A stretch of 64,000 bases of DNA from NCBI RefSeq assembly GCF_020687505.1, contig NZ_JAJEQT010000006.1; one strand, 5' to 3'. The notes below the pieces were generated by a model that had not been told where the DNA came from, did no database searches, and worked only from the letters and a program-made list of their open reading frames with translations. Positions 34,857 to 42,468 of the stretch are shown in pieces (the first letter of the stretch is position 1; each line of letters starts with the position of its first letter). This stretch comes from Coprococcus_C hominis (GTDB lineage Bacteria > Bacillota > Clostridia > Lachnospirales > Lachnospiraceae). A program made the translations under genes and the position numbers.

Positions 34857-34981
34857 GTTTATGCTTGTTCCCTGTATAAAGGAAATTCCTCCTCGAAATA
34901 AAACTTTCTACTATATTAACATAGAAGCAGTGCAGGAGGAAGTGCAAAATTGTGAAATAAATATCACACACCTGAAAACTA

Positions 34982-35010
34982 TTTACTTTTCAAATAATCT
35001 ACATTATTAT
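34982..35010 (+). promoter_or_regulatory. Possible promoter of the hydrolase-like gene
   Basis: TTTACT, 17-base spacer, TATTAT. The predicted start of transcription (about 35017) is only seven bases before ATG 35024, which favours GTG 35057 as the working start codon. Confidence 0.4.
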
Positions 35011-35023
35011 ATAGGTATGTGAA

Positions 35024-36166
35024 ATGCAACAAAATAAAGGAAAAGGGAATGGAAACGTGAAAAAAGAAGCAAATCCAAAGGAAAAAAAGAAGTTCAAAGA
35101 ATTTCTTCATAAGTTTTTCAAAATCTTTATTATTATATTTGGGGCCGCAATTGCGATTAACATCCTTGTGATTGGTGTGTTGTTTTTGATCCACAAAAAC
35201 AAGCTGGCGGATGAACGGGGGTATCTGAATCCACAGGGGCAGATGGTTGATGTCGGCGGACATTCTGTGCATGTGATCGTAGATGGCGATGAAAACGCAG
35301 ATAAAACACTGGTTTTTATCCATAGCAATGGTATCACGGATGATTCGGTTGCCTTAGAACCGTTGTTTGGCAAGCTACAGGAGTATCGTCTAGTGTATGT
35401 TGACCGGAGTGGATTTGGTTACAGTGATACGACAAAGACGGATAAAGATATTGAGAGTATTGTCACAGAGCTTCGGACGGCATTGGAGAAAGTGAATGTC
35501 AAAGGACCATATGTACTTGTGCCAAATGGCATTGCGGGACTGGAAGCAACCTATTGGGCAGATAAATATCCAGATGAGGTGGAATCAATCATTGGAATCA
35601 ATATTTCAGTGGCGGATGATTTTGACGGTGTGACCGAAGAGCAGTACTGCGGATTCTTCAATTATTTGATGGTTAAATTTGCTGCGATTGGCGGACAACG
35701 GTATGTTAAGAGCGTTTACCCGGATAATTTTGGTGCGGTATATACAGAAAAACAGATGATCGTGCGTAAGGCATTGATCTCAAAGAATTTCTATACCTCC
35801 GATATGTATGAGGAGGATCTGCAGGCGGTACACAATGCTGCTGTTGTGAAGGAACTGGGTTGGCCGGAGCAGACGCCGATGCTTGTGATTCTTGCTAATC
35901 CACTGATGGCACCGTATATCGAGGACGATTCGTCTGTACGGGAAGAGTATGAGGACGCTTTAAAGGAAGTCTATGGAACTGCAACGGATGCGAGTGCGGG
36001 TGATGCAGACGGCGTAGACTATGTCGGAGAATACAACGCGGACAAGAAAGCATATTACAGTCAGTATAAGAATGTCCAGATAGAGGAGATGTCTGGCCCG
36101 TCGAGATTATACACTTATGATCCGGACGGAGTAGCAAAATTAATCAAAGCATACCTGGACGATTAG
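35024..36166 (+). CDS. Membrane-anchored alpha/beta-hydrolase-fold protein lacking catalytic residues
   Basis: A 380-residue protein with a Lys-rich start, one membrane helix (about 33-57) and an outer alpha/beta-hydrolase domain (VFIHSNGITDD, YRLVYVDRSGFGYSD, LEATYWADKYPDEVESIIGI). At the nucleophile elbow, where active relatives have G/P-H-S-x-x-G, it reads VPNGIAG, with Gly169 in place of Ser. Near the C-terminus the catalytic-His region reads SGPSRLYTYDPDG (about 357-369) with no His. It is therefore probably a non-enzymatic relative. GTG 35057 has a better binding site (AAAGGGA, eight bases) than ATG 35024 and may be the true start. Confidence 0.78.
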   Translation: MQQNKGKGNGNVKKEANPKEKKKFKEFLHKFFKIFIIIFGAAIAINILVIGVLFLIHKNKLADERGYLNPQGQMVDVGGHSVHVIVDGDENADKTLVFIHSNGITDDSVALEPLFGKLQEYRLVYVDRSGFGYSDTTKTDKDIESIVTELRTALEKVNVKGPYVLVPNGIAGLEATYWADKYPDEVESIIGINISVADDFDGVTEEQYCGFFNYLMVKFAAIGGQRYVKSVYPDNFGAVYTEKQMIVRKALISKNFYTSDMYEEDLQAVHNAAVVKELGWPEQTPMLVILANPLMAPYIEDDSSVREEYEDALKEVYGTATDASAGDADGVDYVGEYNADKKAYYSQYKNVQIEEMSGPSRLYTYDPDGVAKLIKAYLDD

Positions 36167-36238
36167 GCGGATTTTGACACATTTATTCCAAATTATAGTA
36201 ATAATGCACAAAATTGTGAAGAAAAAGTGAAAAAGTAC

Positions 36239-36267
36239 TTGCATACTTGGTAAATATGTCCTATAAT
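36239..36267 (+). promoter_or_regulatory. Sugar ABC transporter promoter
   Basis: TTGCAT (36239-36244), 17-base spacer, TATAAT (36262-36267). The transcript should start near 36274, giving a leader of about 230 bases. Confidence 0.8.
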
Positions 36268-36453
36268 TACCTTAGTCATGACGGAGTATGTTATGATATT
36301 TCACAATTAACTAAGGAACCGACAGTCTTAGACTGGAATAATAACAGGTTCAAACAAGTCTTATTTGACCGATATGTCGTAGGCTTCGTTTAAATTGCAC
36401 ATAGATAATACGAATTTTAGAAGGATTTATCTGTGGAATGTTCGGAGGAAGAT

Positions 36454-36474
36454 ATGGTATGGAGGTTAAAATGA
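36454..36474 (+). CDS. Possible leader peptide 1 (MVWRLK)
   Basis: Six codons after a GGAGGA site (36444-36449). Its last codons overlap the start of the next tiny ORF by ATGA. The second ORF's GGAGG (36461-36465) lies within it. Too short to judge by composition; supported only by the translation signals. Confidence 0.3.
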   Translation: MVWRLK

Positions 36475-36488
36475 CAAAAACACATTAA
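36471..36488 (+). CDS. Possible leader peptide 2 (MTKTH)
   Basis: Five codons with GGAGG five bases upstream. Its TAA touches the AAAGGAGGG site of the binding-protein gene (36487-36495), so translating it would place a terminating ribosome on that site. Confidence 0.3.
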   Translation: MTKTH

Positions 36489-36502
36489 AGGAGGGTTTTT
36501 TT

Positions 36503-37906
36503 GTGAAGAAATTTAAAAAAGCAATGGCATTGTCATTGGCACTTGCAATGGGACTTTCTCTTGTAGCTTGTGGCGACAAGGAGAAAGAGACAACAACAGA
36601 GGCTACAACAACAGAGGCTACAACAACAGAGGCAGCCGCAACAGATGACGCTACAGCAGATGACGCATCAGCATCAAACGCAGAGGTGGCTCTTCCAATG
36701 CCTGCAGAAGACAGCGATCCAATCTATGTATACTCATGGAATACAGAGCTTGGTGACAGACTTCAGTATGTAAAGGATAAGTATCCTCAGTATGCTGACC
36801 TCATTCAGTATGAGAACCTTGGTCTTGGCGGAACATCTGATGAGTACAAGAGTGCTATTGAGAACGCTATCGCTAATGGCGGAGACAAGGTACCTTCAAT
36901 CGTAGCATGTGATGATGATGTAGCTCTGTACTTCCTGAACTCAGAATCTATCGTTCCTGTTGAGGATCTTGGCATCACAGCTGATATGTACAGCAACGCT
37001 TACCAGTATACAGTTGACTACGCTACAATCGATGGCAAGCTCAAGGGTATGTGCTGGCAGGCAACACCTGGATGTTTCATCTACAGAACAGATATCGCTG
37101 AGGAAGTTCTTGGAACATCAGATCCAGCTAAGGTTCAGGAGTATGTAAAGGATTGGGATACATTCCTTGATACAGCTGAGACAATGAAGCAGGCTGGTTA
37201 CAAGATGCTTTCAGGTCCTTCAGATGCTAAGAAGCCTATCATCGATCAGAGAACATCTGCATGGGTAGAGAACGACACAGTTAACATCGACCCAGTTATC
37301 ACAGAGTATATTGAGTTCGCTAAGAAGCTTTATGATGGTGAGTATACAAACAACAATGCTCAGTGGTCAGATGGCTGGAACACAGACTTTACAGCTGATG
37401 TATTTGGCTACTTCGGATGTACATGGTTCACTTACTGGTCAATCAATGATGAGGAAGGTTCTGATACATACGGAAAGAGAAATATGTGCCAGGGTCCTGT
37501 AACATATCACTGGGGCGGTACATACCTTGGTGTAACAGATCAGTGTCCTAACAAGGAACTTGCTGCACTTGTTCTTTACACACTTTGCTGTGATACAGAC
37601 ACAATGTACAAGCTCTCAGATGAGACTCTTGACTTCGTAAACAACAAGGCTGCAGTTGCTAAGCTTATCGCTGATGGTAAGGGTGAGTCTCCAGTTCTTG
37701 GTGGCGCTAATCCACTTCAGACATGGGCTGACAATGCAGAGAAGATCAACCTTCAGTACGCTACAGAGTACGATTCAACATTCAATGGTTATCTTGACAA
37801 TGCTTCAGAGGCATACAACTCAGGCGAGCTTAAGACTGTTGATGACGCTGTAGAGGCAATCAAGCAGTCTATCAGAGATGGTTACCAGAACCTTACAGTA
37901 GAGTAA
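36503..37906 (+). CDS. Extracellular solute-binding lipoprotein of a sugar ABC transporter
   Basis: Captures a sugar or oligosaccharide outside the cell for the two permeases downstream. A 467-residue family 1 binding protein; GTG start with AAAGGAGGG. Signal peptide with lipobox LVAC (Cys near residue 23), a Thr/Glu/Ala linker built on a triple TTTEA repeat, then the bilobed domain (PIYVYSWNTELGDRL ... IENAIANGGDKVPSIVACDDD ... WWGG-like YHWGGTYLG). Codon use is markedly different from its neighbours, favouring GCT, TCA, CTT and ACA, a pattern of very high expression. No ATPase gene is adjacent, so a shared MsmK-type ATPase elsewhere probably powers it. The ligand cannot be read. Confidence 0.93.
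   Translation: MKKFKKAMALSLALAMGLSLVACGDKEKETTTEATTTEATTTEAAATDDATADDASASNAEVALPMPAEDSDPIYVYSWNTELGDRLQYVKDKYPQYADLIQYENLGLGGTSDEYKSAIENAIANGGDKVPSIVACDDDVALYFLNSESIVPVEDLGITADMYSNAYQYTVDYATIDGKLKGMCWQATPGCFIYRTDIAEEVLGTSDPAKVQEYVKDWDTFLDTAETMKQAGYKMLSGPSDAKKPIIDQRTSAWVENDTVNIDPVITEYIEFAKKLYDGEYTNNNAQWSDGWNTDFTADVFGYFGCTWFTYWSINDEEGSDTYGKRNMCQGPVTYHWGGTYLGVTDQCPNKELAALVLYTLCCDTDTMYKLSDETLDFVNNKAAVAKLIADGKGESPVLGGANPLQTWADNAEKINLQYATEYDSTFNGYLDNASEAYNSGELKTVDDAVEAIKQSIRDGYQNLTVE
36590..36634 (+). repeat. Three tandem copies of a 15-bp unit in the lipoprotein linker
   Basis: ACAACAACAGAGGCT, twice exact and a third ending in A, encodes TTTEA x3 in the flexible linker after the lipid anchor. 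Copy number may vary between strains by slippage without breaking the frame. Confidence 0.9.
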
Positions 37907-37940
37907 TTTACTGGAACCTATATTTGATATGAATTTATGG

Positions 37941-37968
37941 TTATGCACCGGGTACGCCCGGTGCATAA
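37941..37968 (+). terminator. Strong hairpin after the binding-protein gene
   Basis: A perfect 12-bp stem TTATGCACCGGG / CCCGGTGCATAA with a TACG loop, followed only by TT and an A-run. Probably a partial terminator or 3' stabiliser that gives more binding-protein mRNA than permease mRNA. Confidence 0.75.
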
Positions 37969-37988
37969 TTTAAAAAAAACATACCGCT

Positions 37989-38042
37989 GTTAGGCATTTT
38001 ACAGATAATACTCCAATCAGTATTACCTGTAAAATGTCTAAC
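37989..38042 (+). repeat. 24-bp intercistronic hairpin before the permease genes
   Basis: Arms 37989-38012 and 38019-38042 pair over 24 positions with one G-T wobble and one mismatch, loop CCAATC. No T-run follows, so it looks like an mRNA processing or protection structure rather than a terminator. Confidence 0.75.
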
Positions 38043-38097
38043 GGGGGACGCGAAAAAATATGTTTAAAAATTATGAAAAGGTTGGGGAAGTGAAATC

Positions 38098-39081
38098 ATG
38101 AAGAAAAAGAAAGTTGAATATGGTAAGTATGGATACTTCTTCATACTTCCATTCTTCTTAGTATTTTTTGTATTCCAGCTGTATCCGTTGATTTATACTT
38201 TTTACCTCAGTTTTGTAGAATATTACCAGATTAAACTTGGAAAGTTCCAGGGTCCAAACTTTAACGGACTTAAGAACTATGTAATGGTACTTGCAACTAC
38301 AAAGGGTTCTGGAAAGAATCTTGAGGTTGTATCATGGTTCGATACCATGACAGTTAAGACCATTGGCAACACATTGAAGATTTGGGTTTTGAACTTCATT
38401 CCACAGATCCTCTTAGCCTTGCTTTTGGCTTCTTGGTTTACAGATACAGTCGTAAAATTAAAGGGACAGGGCGCATTCAAGATCATGATGTTCATGCCGA
38501 ACATCATTACAGCATCTTCCATCGCCGTATTGTTCTACAGTTTGTTTAATGCAAACGGACCTATTGCTATGATGCTTAGAAATGCACACATCATCGGACA
38601 GAAGTATGACTTCATGGAGAGCCCTGGTGGTACAATCGGACTGATTGCATTCATGCAGTTCTGGATGTGGTATGGTAACTCTATGATCGTCCTGATTGCA
38701 GGTATCTTAGGTATCAGTCCATCACTCTACGAAGCTGCCATGGTAGATGGTGCAAACAGCAAGCAGCAGTTCTTCAAGATTACATTGCCACTGTTGAAGC
38801 CGATTATCCAGTACAATCTGGTAACATCCGCTATCGGTGGTTTGCAGATGTATGATATTCCATCTCTGTTCAACGTTGACCAGTCCTTCAATGGTAAGCC
38901 AAACTATGCATCAGAGACAATTACAATGTGGATCAAGTCACTTGGATTCACATCTAAGGATTATGGTAAAGCAGCCGCTTCATCTATTATCCTGTTCCTT
39001 GTAACAATGGTAATCAGTATCGTCTTCTTCGCTGTAACAAAAGACAGACAGCCGAAGCAGAAGCATGCTGTAATTCGATAA
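38098..39081 (+). CDS. Sugar ABC transporter permease (MalF-like)
   Basis: One of two membrane subunits that form the sugar channel. A 327-residue protein with six membrane helices: FFILPFFLVFFVFQLYPLIYTFYLS at the start, and the EAA loop that contacts the ATPase as EAAMVDGANSKQQFFKITLPLLKP (about 216-240). It lies 190 bases after the binding-protein gene, the gap holding two hairpins, and 15 bases before the second permease. Confidence 0.93.
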   Translation: MKKKKVEYGKYGYFFILPFFLVFFVFQLYPLIYTFYLSFVEYYQIKLGKFQGPNFNGLKNYVMVLATTKGSGKNLEVVSWFDTMTVKTIGNTLKIWVLNFIPQILLALLLASWFTDTVVKLKGQGAFKIMMFMPNIITASSIAVLFYSLFNANGPIAMMLRNAHIIGQKYDFMESPGGTIGLIAFMQFWMWYGNSMIVLIAGILGISPSLYEAAMVDGANSKQQFFKITLPLLKPIIQYNLVTSAIGGLQMYDIPSLFNVDQSFNGKPNYASETITMWIKSLGFTSKDYGKAAASSIILFLVTMVISIVFFAVTKDRQPKQKHAVIR

Positions 39082-39096
39082 GGGGGTGTACGAATA

Positions 39097-39978
39097 ATGG
39101 CTAAAAACGCAGAAGTTGAAGCAAGCTACTCAGGACGTATTCGTGCAACGAAGATATTTAGAACAATTATTTGTGTCATATTGTGTATCATCAGTGTGTT
39201 CCCGTTCTATTTGATGATCGTGAACTCAACACTGGATTCAAACACAATCAAGACTGGTGTACATTTGCTTCCGGGTTCTTTCGCACAGTTTGGTAAGAAC
39301 TTTTCAGGATTGATGGCAAAGGCACAGGGCGTTGGTACTTCACTTTGGGGCGCTATGCTTCACAGTGCAATTATCTCTGTACCGGCTACAATCCTTACAG
39401 TATATTGTTCTACATTGACAGCTTATGGTCTTACAGTATATAACTTTAAGCTGAAGAATGCGGCTCATACATTTATTATGGCTATCATGATGATTCCTGC
39501 ACAGGTTTCTATCATCGGTTTCATGCAGTTCATGATGAAGGTTCATCTGTATGATTCTTACTGGCCATTGATTCTTCCTGCAGCAGCATCACCTGCTACA
39601 TATTATTTCATGAAGCAGTATATGGCTACAGGCCTTTCGCTTGAAATTATCGAGGCAGCCAGAATTGATGGTTCTGGAGAGTTCTCTACATTCAATAAGA
39701 TTGCATTACCTTTGATGAAGCCAGCTATGGCTACACAGGCGATCTTCGCTTTCATTACATCATGGAACAACTTGTATACACCTTCTATGATGTTGACAGA
39801 TACAGCAAAGAAGACATTGCCTATGTTCATCATGGCTCTTCGTTCAGAGCAGTTCAGACAGGATTATGGTGTTATCTACCTTGGCCTGTTCTTGACAGTA
39901 TTGCCTATCTTCATTGTATACTTCACATTATCAAAGTACATCATTGCTGGTGTAGCTCTTGGCGGTGTAAAGGAGTAA
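39097..39978 (+). CDS. Sugar ABC transporter permease (MalG-like)
   Basis: The second channel subunit, 293 residues, six membrane helices. The N-terminal helix is IICVILCIISVFPFYLMIVNST, and the EAA loop is IEAARIDGSGEFSTFNKIALPLMKP (about 186-210). It starts after AAGGGGGTG. It is the last gene of the transport operon, followed by a terminator; no ATPase and no glycosidase gene is attached. Confidence 0.93.
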   Translation: MAKNAEVEASYSGRIRATKIFRTIICVILCIISVFPFYLMIVNSTLDSNTIKTGVHLLPGSFAQFGKNFSGLMAKAQGVGTSLWGAMLHSAIISVPATILTVYCSTLTAYGLTVYNFKLKNAAHTFIMAIMMIPAQVSIIGFMQFMMKVHLYDSYWPLILPAAASPATYYFMKQYMATGLSLEIIEAARIDGSGEFSTFNKIALPLMKPAMATQAIFAFITSWNNLYTPSMMLTDTAKKTLPMFIMALRSEQFRQDYGVIYLGLFLTVLPIFIVYFTLSKYIIAGVALGGVKE

Positions 39979-39991
39979 TTTCAAGGATTTT

Positions 39992-40020
39992 AAAAGGATC
40001 GCGTAAGCGGTCCTTTTTTT
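39992..40020 (+). terminator. Transport operon terminator
   Basis: AAAAGGATCGC / GCGGTCCTTTT stem (one wobble) around GTAA with a seven-T tail. Confidence 0.9.
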
Positions 40021-40065
40021 ATGCCTGATAAATGATTGCTTTCTGTGTATTTACTGTGAAAAGAG

Positions 40066-40094
40066 TTGACGATAGACAAAAAGAAAAGTAAAAT
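40066..40094 (+). promoter_or_regulatory. Promoter of the PrsA-like lipoprotein gene
   Basis: TTGACG, 17-base spacer, TAAAAT, 36 bases before the start codon. Confidence 0.75.
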
Positions 40095-40130
40095 AGAACA
40101 TGCATATAAAGAAAGGGTTGGAGGACCAAA

Positions 40131-41270
40131 ATGATTAAAGGTAAGAAGTATTTAAAGAAACAGGTGGTTGCTTCTGTGCTTGCATTGAGCATGGCTGCAG
40201 CATCGCTGACAGGTTGTAGTAACGGACTGAGCAGTTCGAAGAAGGAATCGTCCAATGTTGGCACGATGACACAGGAAGAGGCATCTACAACAAAGGTCAT
40301 GGTGATTGGCGATTATGATATATATATGGATGAACTTCTGGTGTATGCGATTCAGGCAATGGTTACGAACAATGGAACACTGGCATCAGTAAAGGCAAAT
40401 CCGGATACATACAAGGAACAGACGTTGTCTTTGATTCGTACGACCAAGATTTTGTACGATGTTACACAGCATAATGATGTGACGCTGGATGATAGTGATA
40501 TGGAGACAACCAATAATACAATCAATAATTTCCTGAAGTCTATGCCGGATGGATTGTTGGAAAAGTATGGTATTTCTGAAGATGTAGTACGTAAAGTTTT
40601 TACAGAACAGACGTATGTATCGAAGTTTGAGAATGATATTAAGAACGACATGGGTAAGACGATACAGGATGACGTAGAAGAAAAAGTGAAAGATTATAAT
40701 TTTATGGTTTTTGATTATATCTTGTTTCCGACTGTAGAGACGACTGAGGATGACACTCCGGCAACGAATACAGATGGAAGCTATAAGTATGTGGATGATG
40801 CAGCAAAGCAAAAGGCAAAGGAAAACGCAGAGGCTCTGTTAAAGGAACTGGAAGCAGGCGGTGATGCAGAAACCCTTGCAACAAAATATGGAGTTTCGAA
40901 TTATTATTTTGAGAGAACTGGTTATGTAGGAAGCTTTACAGATAGTATTAATAAAGCGGTGGAGAATATGAAGGCTGGTGATTGCTCTGGCGTGCTGGAA
41001 GAGAAGTTGGGCTATGCAGTCATTCATATGAAGTCGGATCATGATGAAGAATTGTTGAAGAATTATGCATATGCGGTTGCCAGTGATACGGTTGATGATC
41101 AGTTTGATAAGCTGGAAGAACAGTGGCTCAGTACAATCGAAGTTGACACGGAGAAGGATATGGAAGGCACTGTGTGGGCAGATTATGATTTGTCTGGGTT
41201 GGCACAGTCCCTGGCTGATGGCGGATTGTTAAATGGAGCTTCTTCCACATCCAGTGCCGGATCGAACTAA
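40131..41270 (+). CDS. PrsA-like lipoprotein, peptidyl-prolyl isomerase family
   Basis: A 379-residue exported lipoprotein likely to help secreted proteins fold at the membrane surface. Signal peptide with lipobox LTGC (Cys near residue 29), an N-terminal SurA-like helical domain (about 55-190), then a stretch resembling a parvulin domain (KENAEALLKELEAGGDAETLATKYG ... GYVGSFTDSINKAVENMKAGDCSGVLEEKLGYAVIHMKS, about 230-305), and a Ser/Gly-rich end. The parvulin core is degenerate, so isomerase activity is uncertain; chaperone function alone is possible. Monocistronic with its own promoter and terminator. Confidence 0.82.
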   Translation: MIKGKKYLKKQVVASVLALSMAAASLTGCSNGLSSSKKESSNVGTMTQEEASTTKVMVIGDYDIYMDELLVYAIQAMVTNNGTLASVKANPDTYKEQTLSLIRTTKILYDVTQHNDVTLDDSDMETTNNTINNFLKSMPDGLLEKYGISEDVVRKVFTEQTYVSKFENDIKNDMGKTIQDDVEEKVKDYNFMVFDYILFPTVETTEDDTPATNTDGSYKYVDDAAKQKAKENAEALLKELEAGGDAETLATKYGVSNYYFERTGYVGSFTDSINKAVENMKAGDCSGVLEEKLGYAVIHMKSDHDEELLKNYAYAVASDTVDDQFDKLEEQWLSTIEVDTEKDMEGTVWADYDLSGLAQSLADGGLLNGASSTSSAGSN

Positions 41271-41294
41271 ATATGATTTATTAGTCAAAGATAC

Positions 41295-41335
41295 AAATAC
41301 GGAACAGTTTGCGACAGACTGTTTCGTATTTTTTT
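41295..41335 (+). terminator. Terminator after the PrsA-like gene
   Basis: AAATACGGAACAGT / ACTGTTTCGTATTT stem (one wobble) with a T-run. Confidence 0.9.
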
Positions 41336-41415
41336 GTAAAAAAATAAAGGGAAAATGAGAAAAGTGTGGAATATATTATATAGGTGAGTTTTGACATGAA
41401 CGAAAGGAAAAAAGA

Positions 41416-42423
41416 TTGACAATTCGAGAAGAATTAGAAAAAAGAGAACATCAAATCTATCGTACATGTGCCTGCTTTGCGGATCGGACAAAAGGACGAG
41501 TAAGGCAGGAAGAAAAATGCGATTTGCGTACAGAATTTCAGAGAGACCGGGATCGGATTTTGCATTCCAAATCATTCCGTCGGATGAAACATAAGACGCA
41601 GGTTTTTTTGTCTCCGGGCGGAGATCATTACCGAACCAGACTGACACATACGCTGGAAGTTGCGCAGATTGGACGGACGATTGCCAGATCTCTGTTTTTG
41701 AATGAGGATCTGGTTGAGGCGATTGCTTTGGGACATGATCTTGGACATACGCCGTTTGGTCATGTTGGAGAACGGGCACTCTCTAAGTATACATCCAAGC
41801 CATTCTGTCACAATGAGCAAAGTATTCGGGTGGTGGAGCATCTGGAGAAAAATGGCGCGGGATTGAATCTGACATGGGAAGTACGGGATGGCATTTTGAA
41901 TCATCGGAGTGCATGCGAACCGGCGACTTTGGAAGGAAAGATTGTCCGTTTGTCAGACAAAATAGCATATGTCAATCATGATATTGATGATGGAATACGT
42001 GCGGGGATATTGACAGAGGAGATGTTGCCGGTTGAGTGTACAAACCTTTTGGGGCATAGTACACGTGATCGTATCAATACATTGATTCATACGGTTGTTA
42101 CAGCGAGCCATGATGTGGAAGATGTGGTTTTGCCGAAGGAATATCAGCAGGCGTTTCAGGAACTGCGCAGATTTATGTTTCAGGATCTGTATACCAATCC
42201 TGTTGCAAAAAGCGAGGAAGTGAAGGCAGAGCGCCTGATAGGTATGCTGTATGAAGAGTTTATGGAGCATGAAGACTGGTTGCCGGCAGAATATCAGAGA
42301 TTTATTGAACAGGGAGAACCGAAGGAAACAGTGATCTGTGATTATATAGCAGGAATGACGGATAATTATGCGATTGATATGGCAAAGAAGATATTTATTC
42401 CGAAGTCGTGGAGCAAGGAATAA
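41416..42423 (+). CDS. dgt: Deoxyguanosinetriphosphate triphosphohydrolase-like protein
   Basis: An HD-domain enzyme that cuts dNTPs to deoxynucleoside and triphosphate, controlling DNA precursor pools. A 335-residue protein with SKSFRRMKHKTQVF, the metal-binding set H in THTLEVAQI, H107-D108 in LGHDLGHTPFGH and D in LSDKIAYVNHD. TTG 41416 is the start, with AAAGGA upstream. It is the short dGTPase-like form usual in Firmicutes. It leads directly towards dnaG and rpoD, a conserved dgt-dnaG-rpoD order in Clostridia. Confidence 0.92.
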   Translation: MTIREELEKREHQIYRTCACFADRTKGRVRQEEKCDLRTEFQRDRDRILHSKSFRRMKHKTQVFLSPGGDHYRTRLTHTLEVAQIGRTIARSLFLNEDLVEAIALGHDLGHTPFGHVGERALSKYTSKPFCHNEQSIRVVEHLEKNGAGLNLTWEVRDGILNHRSACEPATLEGKIVRLSDKIAYVNHDIDDGIRAGILTEEMLPVECTNLLGHSTRDRINTLIHTVVTASHDVEDVVLPKEYQQAFQELRRFMFQDLYTNPVAKSEEVKAERLIGMLYEEFMEHEDWLPAEYQRFIEQGEPKETVICDYIAGMTDNYAIDMAKKIFIPKSWSKE

Positions 42424-42468
42424 CCATAGAGTCGCTCAAAATCCGTTGATAAGAATAGAGGAAGACAG

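Larger units (their letters stand above)
36274..36502 (+). promoter_or_regulatory. Long structured 5' leader of the binding-protein gene
   Basis: About 230 non-coding bases. Possible helices: CATGAC/GTTATG (36277-36282 with 36290-36295), CGACA/TGTCG (36320-36324 with 36375-36379) enclosing AGTC-TTA-GACT and GGTTCAAA/TTTGACC (36347-36354 with 36364-36370). Two tiny ORFs follow, then AAAGGAGGG for the main gene. It matches no riboswitch class that I know, and no cre site was seen. A regulatory or stabilising leader is likely; the class is open. Confidence 0.5.

Noticed and set aside
36590..36634. CRISPR-like short repeats
   Set aside because: The 15-bp units are directly adjacent, in frame and without spacers; they encode a linker.
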